From the NCBI GenBank assembly GCA_030544215.1, contig JARZZO010000011.1, positions 42,003,001 to 42,067,000 on the forward strand: 64,000 bases of DNA. The letters run 5' to 3'. Positions 11,411 to 21,494 of the stretch are shown here, piece after piece. Source of the DNA: Zantedeschia hybrid cultivar. Taxonomy: Eukaryota; Streptophyta; Magnoliopsida; Alismatales; Araceae. Both the position numbers and the translations under genes were made by a program. Positions within the stretch are counted from its first letter, which is position 1; each line of letters starts with the position of its first letter. The notes under the pieces are model-generated. The model had not been told where the DNA came from, ran no database searches, and saw only the letters and a list, made by a program, of their open reading frames with translations.

Positions 11411-12086
11411 TCAAAGATATTCTTTCTCTAAGAAGACAACTCTTTTTGCGACAAACACCTTTTGATCGCTGGGCTGATAGAAGTAATATCCAAAAGTCTC
11501 TTTTGGATATCCCACAAATCTACATTTTTCTGTCCTGGAATCCAGTTTGTCTGGATCATGTCTTTTGACATGTGCAGGACATCCCCAGACTCTAACATGC
11601 TTAAAGTCTGGTTTCTTTCCTTTCCATATCTCATATGGAGGGGAAGATACTGACTTACTGGGAACTTTGTTCAACAGATATGCAGCAGTCAACAGTGCAT
11701 ATCCCCATAAAGAGATTAGAAGTTTGGCATAACTCATCATTGATCGTACCATATCTAATAGAGTACGATTTCTCCTTTCCGATACATTATTTAATTGTGG
11801 TGTATAGGGAGGAGTCCACTGAGACAAAATATCATTATTTTTAAGATATTGTGTGAATTATGTACTTAAGTATTCACCCCCTCGATCTGATCGAAGAGTT
11901 TTGATACTCTTTCCAGTCTAGTTCTCAACTTCATTTTTAAACTCTTTAAATTTCTCAAAGACTTCTGACTTATATTTCATTAAATATATGTAGCCATATC
12001 TTGAGAAATCATCTGTAAATGAAACAAAGTATGAGTAACCACCCATAGCATGAGTGGACATTGGACCACACATACATCACTATGTA
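11411..12086 (-). pseudogene. pol: Copia integrase core, broken
   Basis: The open part is 11827-11411: SQWTPPYTPQLNNVSERRNR with the catalytic Glu region, then LLDMVRSMMSYA, KKPDFKHVRVWGCPAHVKRH and the C-terminal VGYPKETFGYYFYQP. Between 11828 and 12086 the core continues in decayed form, with stops and frame changes; LRSDRGGEY is still recognisable near 11890. Integrase would insert the cDNA. Confidence 0.82.
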
Positions 12087-12872
12087 TTAGTTCCAATAAG
12101 TCCTTAGCTCTGTCTCCATGTCCTGAAAACAAGCTTTGGTCATCTTTCCCATGAGACAAGCTTCACAGGTTGCAAATGATTCATAATCAAATGGATCAAT
12201 ATATCCATTCTTTTGCAACCTGATGATCCTGTTCTCATTTATATGACCTAACCTACAATGCCATAGGTATGATTTATTCACATCATTATCTATTCGTTCA
12301 AGAGATTTATTTACCAGACAAACATCATATGAAATATCAAGTAAATATAATCCATTAAATAAATATTCGGAAGCAAACAATTTGTCTCCTTGATAAATGG
12401 AACAACCTTTATTCTCTAGTTTCATAGAATATCCTTGTTTATCTAAACATGAAATAGATATGATATTCCTAATAATGGTCGGAACATAATAACAATCTAT
12501 TAGTTCAAATGAGTCTCCTGACGGCATCTGAAGTCTTGCTGTCCCCACAGTTAACGCAGCAACTTTTGCTCCATTCCTAAGCCTCAGATCCACGTCTACG
12601 CAGTTCAATCTTCTTTTACTTGTTAACACCTGCAAGTTATTGCAGATATGAGAAACACATCCAGTATCTAATACCCAAGATGTTGATTCTCTATAAGACA
12701 AGTTAAGATCGATCATGAGAATACCTGAAGCTTCACCAAGTTTCTCCTTTGCTTTTTCTGCTAGATAAATCTTGCAGTTTCTCTTCCAATGACCTTCTTT
12801 ATGGCAGTGGAAACATTGACCTTTATCATTGACTTTAGCTTTGTCCTTTTGAACCGCCGGTTTGCTTTTCAC
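12087..12872 (-). pseudogene. pol: Copia nucleocapsid, protease and GAG-pre-integrase domain
   Basis: Reading from 12872: a basic Lys-rich stretch, zinc knuckle CFHCHKEGHWKRNC, then protease motif WVLDTGCVSHICNN (copia-type D-T-G). It continues into the GAG-pre-integrase domain with YLWHCRLGHINENRI and CEACLMGKMTK, the HHCC finger of integrase. The frame ends in a stop at 12087. Upstream, stops near 12909 and 12963 separate it from gag. Protease would cleave the polyprotein. Confidence 0.9.
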
Positions 12873-12962
12873 TAGCTTCTTAGGCTTACCTTTCTTAAAG
12901 GTCTGTCAAGCTTTTCTTTTCTTGTTGGTCTTACCAACAAGCATTACATTTGGCTTATCTTT

Positions 12963-13592
12963 CTAGATAATGCCTTCTGCTGTCTTCAACATGTTGAGCA
13001 GCTCAGCCAGTATAACTTCAATTTTGTTCATATTGAAGTTGATAATGAATTGTGAAAAGGAATCTGGAAGGGACTGTAGGATTAAGTCAATGCTTAGGTC
13101 ATTGTTCATAACAAAGCCGAGCACTGCAAGCCTCTCAATCCACTCTATCATCTTGAGCACATGAGTTTGCACAGATGTGCCCTCGCTCATTCTGGTCCTG
13201 AACAATTTCTTAGATATCTCATATCTTTCTGTTCTGGATTGTTCACCAAACAACTCTTGTAGGTGATTCAGAATGGACTTAGCTTCCATGTTATCATGCT
13301 GTCGTTGCAGTTCATTGTTCATTGAACCAAGCATATAACACTGGACCTTGACAGAGTCCTCCTTCCAATTTTCAAACATCATTAATTCATCTTCGTTAGC
13401 ATTTTCACCTGGTTGTACTGGATCTGGTTGATCCAGGATATAGGCTAGCTTTTCACACCTGAGGACAATCTTCAGGTTGCGTAACCAGTCAATGTAATTA
13501 GGTCCCGTGAGTTTGTTTACATCAAGTATGCAACGAAGGGGGTTAGGTGACGACATAGAGACCAACAAGGAAATATATATATAAATGAGCAA
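12963..13592 (-). pseudogene. gag: Copia gag
   Basis: 209 codons. LTGPNYIDWLRNLKIVLRCE near the N-terminus is the copia gag signature, followed by AKSILNHLQELFGEQSRTER and LQSLPDSFSQFIINFNMNK (UBN2-type gag). The real start is probably the Met before SSPNPLRC (about 13556), not the upstream Met in the Ile/Tyr-rich prefix. The frame ends at a TAG at 12963, before the Lys-rich nucleocapsid segment. Forms the capsid. Confidence 0.88.
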
Positions 13593-13740
13593 ATAGTTCT
13601 TAAAATCTAATTTAGGACTTTTAATCTAGATTTAGGCTCCCACTATTTTTCGACGATCTGTATGACCCTCTAATATACAGAACGGGAGATTCCGGTCATC
13701 TCCTAGTGCGGATCAGAATCCTTCGGGCAACATGCATGTG

Positions 13741-14050
13741 ACCTTGTGGTAGCACAACAAATCACATCAAGTCCCTTAGGCAGTCAACTCTTGACAATTG
13801 CAACATTTACAATATCCGATCGATTTAACCCCTGAATCAGAATGACCTTGTGGTAGCACAACAAATCAAATGATTCAGTTAAGTTTATCCATCATTACTT
13901 AGATGACATGAATTCATAGTGCAATCCTTGTGGTAGCACAACAAAACTACACTATTTGTCCATTCATCTTAATGACATCACGTGTCGTAGACCTAGGTTA
14001 ATTTCTAAATCAAATAGACCTTGTGGTAGCACAACAAATCCATTTGAGAT
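13741..14050. repeat. Four dispersed copies of CCTTGTGGTAGCACAACAAA
   Basis: Copies begin near 13742, 13846, 13926 and 14029, about 80-104 bp apart, with unrelated sequence between. The 20-bp core is identical in all four, although the surrounding leader is diverged AT-rich sequence. Confidence 0.9.
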
Positions 14051-15189
14051 AAGAATTATCCTAAGATCTATAATGATGGTGGGTTACGTGGATTACTCTG
14101 AATATCTCACGTTTACAACTTAAATTTTAAAAGAGGATTTTTGAGTTGATTTATAAAAATCGTGTTATCAATAGTATTTCGATTTGAAGTATCATTATAC
14201 TTAATAGAAATATATATATGATAGCATAGACCACAAATATCACATATATGCAGAAACATTAAATAGAGATGATCATGGACTGCTTAAGCTACTATGGAAT
14301 CATCGGAGCCAAACGATGATCCATAATAGAAACCTAATGTGAAAAGAGCAACACTGGTTCCATTTGATGCGAGTCCTTCCTCCAGAGGTGTCTTCAGAAG
14401 ATCCCGTCCTCTAAGCTTAATCCGAAACATTTAAATATGTAATTCAGGACTCGCAGGTCCATAAATGTACATTTAAAACAATAAGAAACCTTGATCTTAT
14501 CAAGGGGAGTACAATCTTATAGGAAGGTAGAGAGTACACTTGGATTAAGAGAGAGGAGGACACGCAGGTTCTATTTAAAATACCAAATGAAATAAGCATC
14601 GCATTCATCTACATCATTCATCACATGAAAATACTAAGTCCATGATCATCCCACCATAAAACACATCACATGCATCACAATCATCACATAATTGCAGTCT
14701 GGTATTAAATTTTATAAATATAAAATTATAATACCAATTAGTTTTCGAAATAACATTTGTTTCAACATTTTCAATAATATTCAAAACATTATTGACAAAT
14801 TAAATAACTAAACCATTCAGTTAATCTAAATCCTAATTCAAACAATTTGAACAGAAAAATGTAATCAAGTTATGCATAAAATCAGTTTAAAATATTTTTA
14901 AACTAATTAATTTAACAGGGAAATTAATTATCTAAAACAATTTTAAATAATTAACTAACACCCTATTAACAATAAAGCCCTTTAATTGAATAACAATTAT
15001 TAAACAGTTTAATAAGTTGTTAATAATCATAAAAATAATTAATAACAATTATTAATTATTCCTATAATTTTTCTGCTTTAAAACAATTTTAAAACGGGCT
15101 AAAAAGGGCTTAAAATGGGCTAATAATGGGTTTAAAGGGGTTTAAATAGTTCTTAAAAACAATTTTAATAAACATAAGAAATGGGCCCA

Positions 15190-15345
15190 GCCCATTAAGG
15201 CCCAAATGGCCCTGGCCCGGGCCCTGGCTCGGCCAGGGTCGAGCCCTGGCTCGGCCAGGGGCTCTAGCTCGGCTAGGGTCAAACCTTGGCTCGGCCAGGG
15301 TCGAGCCCTGGCTCGAGCCAGGCACCGCCCAGCTCCCGGCCCGGT
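15190..15345. repeat. GC-rich short tandem-like repeats in copia leader
   Basis: Variants of GGTCGAGCCCTGGCTCGGCC recur at about 15237, 15267, 15288 and 15299-15325 with small changes. The unit is itself partly palindromic (GAGCCCTGGCTC). It gives the leader a strongly structured, GC-rich block. Confidence 0.7.
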
Positions 15346-15957
15346 CCGACTGGGTCGGGACCGGGCGGTCCGGCCGCTCCTTCTCCACCCAGCTACCTTA
15401 ACGCAGCAATAAACCCTAGCCGGCGGCGCTGGAGTTGCAGGCGGCGCCGGCGGCCGCCCTGGCCCTGCCCGGCCCCGGCCGGCGATGCCCCGGCGCCGGC
15501 GACGAGCCCGGCGCCGGCAGGGCCGCCGGTGACCGGCGTTGGGGAGCAAACCAAGCCCCAAAAACCCAAGAAAAAAATGATTTTTCAGGTTTCAGAAACC
15601 CGAGTTTGGGCTCGATTTTCAGGACCTCCAAGGGCACTCCGGCGCCGATCTTAGTGACCGGTGGATAGAGGTGACTATCCTCTATGGATCCGGAGTCTCG
15701 GCCGGCCATCCCAACGCTTGGGAAGCCGATTGAAGCTGCCGAAAACACCCCGATTCATCATCACATGAAGAACTCCGAAAACCCCAAATAAAATCCGAGA
15801 TCAAATCCCAACAAGTTTTAAACCTTCTAAAAACGTAGGAACGATTCCCAGATTAATAAAATAATTTTTAGCCCAAGAACACGTACAATACGGGTTCTTC
15901 ACGCATAACGAGAAAATCACGCAAAACGATGTCGTTTTACGATTGAACCAGAAACCT

Positions 15958-15970
15958 GGCTCTGATACCA
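15958..15970 (-). other. Primer-binding site of the copia element
   Basis: On the minus strand TGGTATCAGAGCC begins one base inside the 5' LTR end. It is complementary to initiator tRNA-Met. Confidence 0.9.
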
Positions 15971-15971
15971 C

Positions 15972-17559
15972 TGTAAGGAATCGTCGATAACGTAGCGGAG
16001 AATAAAAATGATTCCTTTGTATCGGCTGCTGGGATCGTAAAACGGACATAAAAATAAACGCGGGAAGAACGGTTCTTCACCTTTGCGGGGTTTCGAATCT
16101 CCCGTGGATGATTCCGACTCGGTAATCGTGCATGCGCACGATCTCTAGAGGTATCCACATGAGTTCCCGCGGCTGACGCGATTTCCTCCTCGACTAGAGT
16201 GCTCCGACCAGATCTCAAATCCACCATGCGCGGAGAGAGACAGATCCACTCCAAGAGAAAGAGAAGGAGAGAGAGAGAGGAGAGAGAGAATCTGGGGTGT
16301 AAAATTCGTCCAACCAACCTCTTTACCCCTCTCCCTTGGCCCTCCTTATATAGAAATAAGGATAAGCATAAGGATTAATCCTCATGATTATCCAAGAGTT
16401 TGGCCTTGGATAATTCTCTATTAAATCTTCATGTTTATCCTGCGGCTTTTCATAAAAACCCAGATAAGCATGAAATTTAACGTCTCTCACCGTCTGTCGA
16501 GAACTCTTATGTGTGTGACCCTCTAGGCCCATATATCAGTCCCGTTTCAGGCCCATTAAACTTAGAACTGATTCTAGAGTTTAATATTTATTAATTAACA
16601 TTTAAACATCATATGTTAAATGATTAATTTAATAAACAAGTGGATTATCATCTAATGATTAATTCACTTGGCCTTCTGATCATGAACAGCACCAAACACT
16701 ACCTCATGATCCCAGAAGATATAAGGGATATTGTTCCCTTCAATTGAACATTTCCGTCTGCAGATGCCGCACAGATATAATCCTTCACTCATGCAATGTC
16801 CCAATAACGCAAGGGTATGATTTTATAGTCAAACCCTCTATCGCATTATCCAGATGGATTCCAGTACTCGGTTAATATCTAGAAAGACATCTCTTTCATT
16901 TGACCATGGCCAGGGATTTCTGTGTACACATCCATAGGGCATTCTCTCTCCAGTCTGATACCAAGAGTGAGTGATCCCTTGTTGTTCACTCAATTACCTT
17001 CGCAAGCTTTCCACTGTATCTGAAAGACCGATTATGGTGGACTTAATGGTTAAAGTCCACAAGTCAGAGAATCAAGATACAATGGTCCACAAACAAGGTA
17101 TCATTGGTGACTCAGGTCAAAGGACCCACTGTGCTACTGCAACGATTGAATTCCCTGGTTGACTAATAGGTATAATTACCATCCAGGAATTCTTATTTGG
17201 GTCTGTTCAGTGAACTCATTCTCTAATGAGCACCCACATGTTTGTCTTAGTGTCACCACACGAGTGAATGTGAGATCATTCACCCTCATCACATGAGCAG
17301 ACATAACTTGTGTCGATCTTATCGGATATTTAATGTCCATCTCAAATATCCTATAATCGAGAACTGTTTAGGATGATTGACTGAGGATATTGATCTCACT
17401 ATCATGATCTCATCATGATTCAATATCCCATACATTTGTCTATGGACCTTAATTACGATAGTTAATTTGCGAGAACTATAAATGAAGAAATGATTGCCTT
17501 TATTAATAATTTGAAGTAGAATGTACAATGATTGGCTTTGAGGCCACCCAATTCTAATA
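15972..17559 (-). repeat. 5' LTR of the copia element (1,588 bp)
   Basis: Minus-strand LTR ending CGATTCCTTACA next to the primer-binding site. It begins TATTAGAATTGG (C-to-T change on the plus strand in the terminal TG). TATA motif at 16346-16352 on the minus strand, with a CT-rich leader just downstream, fits the LTR promoter. Confidence 0.93.
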
Positions 17560-17675
17560 TTAATTTCATATTGATTGGCTGGATTCTGAGGAAGATGAAT
17601 ACATGATGAAGGTTGATATCGGTTTGGAATGAAATAATCCTTCATTTGCTTCGGTGGGTCCTGATTATCAGCCAT
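17560..17675 (-). pseudogene. gag: Athila gag, N-terminal part
   Basis: The minus-strand ATG at 17675 opens a frame reading MADNQDPPKQMKDYFIPNRY and continuing to the TTAAT duplication at 17560-17564. There the copia element interrupts it. The gag continues at 8029 on the left side of the copia element. Start choice is supported by position about 1 kb after the Athila primer-binding site. Confidence 0.78.
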
Positions 17676-18693
17676 TTGATCGTATGGTGGGTTCCTTTAG
17701 TGTAGGATTCTCTCAATTTCAGCAAATGGTCCTAGAAGGTTAGGGTTTTGAGATCTCCTACCTTGCATACACTGGGACTGAGAGAGAAGATGGATTTGAG
17801 TTTATTTTATATTTCTTGTTTTTTTTTTTTTTTAATTGCAAACAATTTTGACAAACAAATTACCCTAATGATCTAATGTTAACCTTGACTCTCTATGTGA
17901 ATTTTCTTACAAGATGAATGGGGCCCACCTCAAGTCACAACCACAATCGATCAACGGCCAGGTAAGAGGTGGGGTAGTGGGAGGCTCCCCCTACTTTCGT
18001 AGGGACCTAATTAGAGAACTACTTTCCCGCTTAGGCGTTTGCCTTTTTAACCTCTAGCCTAGACACCGTTGCCAAAAGTGGAGGCAACCTGAAATTTAAA
18101 CCACTCACGGTGTAAACCCTAGATTCTCTTTCAACTTGCTTTTAATTGGATTAGGAAATACCAATGCAAGGAAGGTGATTTGTGGCCTAAGGAAGGGTGA
18201 TCAAATCCCTACCTTATGTGGTTAAAGTTGTTGCCCTTATAGTCTTTTTGAATGCAATACAAGGCAAGAAGCAAATCAATGCAGGGTGTGTTGATGCAAT
18301 CATGAATGACTTGCTATAATTGAAACACGTATCTTTCCCCCGCAATCTTCAACAATTTATGGAAATAACTATGAAAGGAAGCTAGCTCATGCTTTCCTAG
18401 AATGATGAATACCTAGCATGGAAGGTTTCTAATATGGAAATGAAGATTTTTAAATTTGAATGTTCTTCTTTTGTTCTTTTTTTAGTTAATGGAAACCTAT
18501 CTAAATTAGAAACTACAAAAATTGAAACTAACTAAAGTAAGGAAATTGAAACATAAAAAGTTGGAACATACTTACCATGACTTCGCTTTCCTCTTTTTTT
18601 TTTTTTTCAATATACCTGTAAAAATAAGAAAAATGAGATTAGCTAAAGATTAATTACACTAAATCCAAGATAAATCAAAATTAAAAATCTAAC
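17676..18693 (-). other. Athila 5' leader
   Basis: Untranslated leader between primer-binding site and gag. It contains two long poly-T runs (around 17818-17834 and 18592-18608, plus strand). No credible gene seen. Confidence 0.65.
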
Positions 18694-18711
18694 TCTCCGG
18701 CAACGGCACTA
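18694..18711 (-). other. Primer-binding site of the Athila element (tRNA-Asp type)
   Basis: The minus strand reads TAGTGCCGTTGCCGGAGA. The usual Athila site complementary to tRNA-Asp is TGGCGCCGTTGCCGGGGA, so three transitions have accumulated. It lies five bases from the LTR end at 18717. Confidence 0.83.
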
Positions 18712-18716
18712 AAAAT

Positions 18717-20491
18717 TGATCGTTTGATATCATGTGTCGTTAAACTTGCACGAACATCAACTTTAAATTCCAATTCTCACACATCATTATTTGAAAGTAG
18801 TAAGTAGTGAGATCAGGTCGGATCCACAGGGATATAAAATTTTAACTTTGAAAGTCTTGAATTTTTATTGAAAATTAGAAGATATGAAGTATTTGATTTC
18901 AAATAAACTAGGAAATTTAGAATCGGGTGGCTAACAAAATATGTGAAATAAATTAGTTAAAAAGGCTTAAATATCATTCATTAATTAAATGCCTAATCTA
19001 AGAAAAATCTAAGTTAAAACACCAATAATTCGTAATCGAAAATTCAAGATAACATTGTTAAACACCTAAAAGTGCGATATGGAATTACAAACTTTTGAGT
19101 TTAACTATCTTTAAGAAATAAACAAGCCTAAACACTCATTATCTAATAACTAGAAAAAATTGATACTGTAGCTAAAGGGCCTCGGTGGGCAATAGAGCTT
19201 CCTGTGAACACGCTGGGCACACCGGGGGCACGCGGGTGTGCAGCTTCAGGTGCAGCGGGGGACGGCGTCGCGTGGAGCGGTTGCTGGCTACGCGTGGGGG
19301 CCGTGCATGCATGCACGTTGCGGCATGTGGAGCGGTTGCCGGCTACGCGTGGGGGCCGTGCATGCGTGCACGTTGCGGCATGTGGAGCGGTTGCTGGCTA
19401 CGCTTGGGGGCCGGCGGTAGGCTTCAGGCGATGTGCGTGGGAGTGCTTCTGGACGTGCATGAGCGGCGGGTGTGCTGGAGCAGCGGGTGTGCTGGAGGCC
19501 CTTGGATGCACGCACGTTGCCACGTAGGGGCGCTTGGAGTGCGCTGGCGCAACGGCTGGTGCGTGCTGGAGGACGCGCTGGAGCGCGGGGTGCGGCCTGG
19601 CAGGGCGTTGGGCAGCGCGGGGTGCGGCCTGGTGGTGCGCTGGAGCGTGTTGGAGCGGCCTGGTGTTGCTGGGCAGCGTGGGGTGCGGCCCTCCCCCTAT
19701 GGCGACGTGAGAGAGAGAGGAGATAGAGAGAGCCGGAGGAAGAGAGAACAGAGAGCGTGTGGGAGAGGGTGAGGAGGGAGGAAGGCTGCGGCTGAGAGAG
19801 GCTGGAAAAACGGAGAGAGAGGAGGAGAGTGCTAAGAGACGGATAGGGAGAAAGAGAGAACAGAGAGAGTCGGAGGAGGAGAGAATAGAGAGAGTGCTGG
19901 GAGAGAGCGAGGAGGGAGGAAGGTTTCGGCTGAGTGCGGCTGAGAGGAGAAGAATAAAATATATATTCGGGATTAGGATTCGTGAGGGTCCTTTTAAAGA
20001 AAAGGGAAGGAAAGATTTTTTTTTAAAAAAAAGAAAGTGAGAGAAAAGAAGGCGGCTGGCCCTTCTTGGGTTCTTTGGGCAAGAATTAGGGCAACCCTAA
20101 TATAATATGAGAAGTAAATGACCAGTTCGCTCCTGCTTTAGCCTTTTAGCCAAAATGAAGTCAAATTTTGTTGAGATTCGACCACTGGACCTCTCACAAA
20201 TTTCCAGAAACTCCACCAACTGCACTACATCACCGGCATGTCCTGTTCACATGGAATAAATGTAAATTAGCATATCATTACATTTATTTATTTATTTCAT
20301 CTCGGTTTTGTCAAAAAACCGCAAACGCGCTATACTCTATTAATCACATGAAATGACGATGTTTTTAAGTCGGAATTTGACGAAATTGGTACCGTTGGAA
20401 TTGGTACGAAATTATCTATCATTTCATGCTATTTTACAGATAAGAACATGAGTGTGATGCAAAAGATTGCCTTTAAATGATCAATTTAACA
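18717..20491 (-). repeat. 5' LTR of the Athila element (1,775 bp)
   Basis: On the minus strand it starts TGTTAAATTGATCATTTAA at 20491 and ends AACGATCA at 18717. Its first few hundred bases match the LTR that begins at 61778 on the plus strand, which confirms the start. The middle is GC-rich, including near-tandem copies around 19260-19400, and purine-rich on the plus strand (19700-20040). ORFs in it are compositional. Confidence 0.87.
19255..19410. repeat. Short tandem repeat in Athila LTR
   Basis: A unit of about 62 bp, containing GTGGAGCGGTTGCTGGCTAC and a GGGGGCCGTGCATGC segment, is present near 19273, 19328 and 19383 with few changes. Confidence 0.75.
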
Positions 20492-21494
20492 ATTTATCAG
20501 CAGTCTACAAGTTTATTATGAAGAATATCATCACAAGTGTCGACACGCTAATTTTTACATCATATTAAGTAAATCTCATGTCACAATAATAATGCCCCAG
20601 AATGGTCTGATATTTAATCATTAATTATTTTTTATTGATTTTCTGTTGAGATTTGTTAAATCACGTCGCTGATGCGCGACACCATTTGGATTCATAGCAG
20701 AAATCAATTTGAAATTAAAATTAGTAAATTTAGAGGATTTAACTTAATAGCGTCGCCTATTGGCGATACTATTTAGGTCTTAATCCGCCTAACTTTACGA
20801 TTTCTAATTCTAGTTAATTTCCTAAATTGTCTAAAGCATGTCTCGTATGGACGACGCGGTTTTGGTTTCCTAATTGTCTTTAGTTTCCTTTCCAGATTTA
20901 TTTCTATTTTAGCAGTATTAATTAACTAAAAGGTGTCCCCCTTTAACGACGCGTTTTAAGAGTTTCCTGATAAGCATGATTTGGTCGAGATAGTCTGGTT
21001 TCAAAGGTTGGAAGGGTTTCCAATTCCTTTCATGATCGTCCTGGGGCAAATCCGAGCTGCGGGAGAGTCTTTTTGAAGGTCAAAAGATCATAAAATCACT
21101 TCTCATAAATACATATGGACATTGACCTTTGAAAAAGGTTGGCAATTAGTAATTTTGATGCTTAAGGCAAGGTGTTTGAAGGTTCTCAAGTGGGAAATAT
21201 AGATAGCAAGAGGAGTTCTGTTTCTTCATCCTTTTCCACCATTAAAGCTCAAGAAGACCAAGGTTTTCAAGGGGCCAAACCAACCATCTTATTCTCTAGC
21301 TTCTTTCTAAATTTTTCATAGTTCGATTATTGTTTCATATAGTTCTTTATTGCATCACTTCATCACACACACCCACTTCATAATTTCCAAACCTACACCT
21401 CCTTTAAGGGTTTAAAAAAAAACCACAAAATGTGAGTTCTTTTAGTTTAGTTGCATGTTTAGGTTCTTAATTGGAATAGATACTATATTGTTTT
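20492..21494 (+). other. Element X, probable LTR segment left of A2
   Basis: Non-coding sequence joined across A2 to 30855, as shown by the A2 duplication GTTTT. It contains four inverted-repeat modules with GCGTCG/CGACGC cores (20661-20965), like those of Tekay LTRs. I infer an LTR of a Tat-like element because a gag follows downstream on the same strand, but I could not find the LTR start. The left edge is the Athila LTR. Confidence 0.45.
21490..21494. repeat. Target-site duplication GTTTT of A2 (left)
   Basis: GTTTT at 21490-21494 is repeated at 30855-30859. Both flank LTR ends TGTAAC...TTACA. Confidence 0.9.

Larger units (their letters stand above)
13593..15957 (-). other. Untranslated leader of the copia element
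   Basis: About 2.3 kb between primer-binding site and gag with no credible gene. Going down the minus strand from 15957 it holds a GC-rich segment (15190-15560) made partly of short repeats around GGCTCGGCCAGGG. Next come an AT-rich stretch (14700-15110) and four dispersed copies of a 20-bp motif (13741-14050). Short ORFs in the GC-rich part are compositional. Confidence 0.75.
8030..17559 (-). mobile_element. Angela/Tork-type Ty1/copia retrotransposon (9,530 bp)
   Basis: Full-length on the minus strand: 5' LTR 15972-17559, tRNA-iMet primer-binding site, a leader of about 2.3 kb, gag, CCHC, protease, integrase, RT, RNase H, polypurine tract and 3' LTR 8030-9611, flanked by TTAAT duplications. 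Integrase before RT defines copia. The RNase H region (QETTADSTTEAEYIAAAEAA, KEPRSHQKSKHILRR) is characteristic of the Angela/BARE branch. Several stops and frameshifts make it defective. The LTR pair differs by a few percent including small indels. Confidence 0.93.
17560..20491 (-). mobile_element. Athila-type Ty3/gypsy element, 5' end (LTR, leader, gag start)
   Basis: Minus-strand element: 5' LTR 18717-20491, primer-binding site 18694-18711 matching tRNA-Asp, a leader of about 1 kb, and gag from 17675 continuing at 7590-8029. It hosts both the copia element and A1, so it is older than both. It is itself next to element X sequence at 20492. Its downstream genes and 3' LTR lie left of the window or are lost. 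Confidence 0.85.

Noticed and set aside
15142..15748. Several overlapping Arg/Pro/Ala-rich ORFs on both strands
   Set aside because: Caused by the GC-rich repeats in the copia leader; nothing domain-like.
19185..20040. ORFs of 195 and 93 codons in GC-rich and GAGAG-rich sequence
   Set aside because: Inside an Athila LTR; biased composition, overlapping frames, no recognisable domain.
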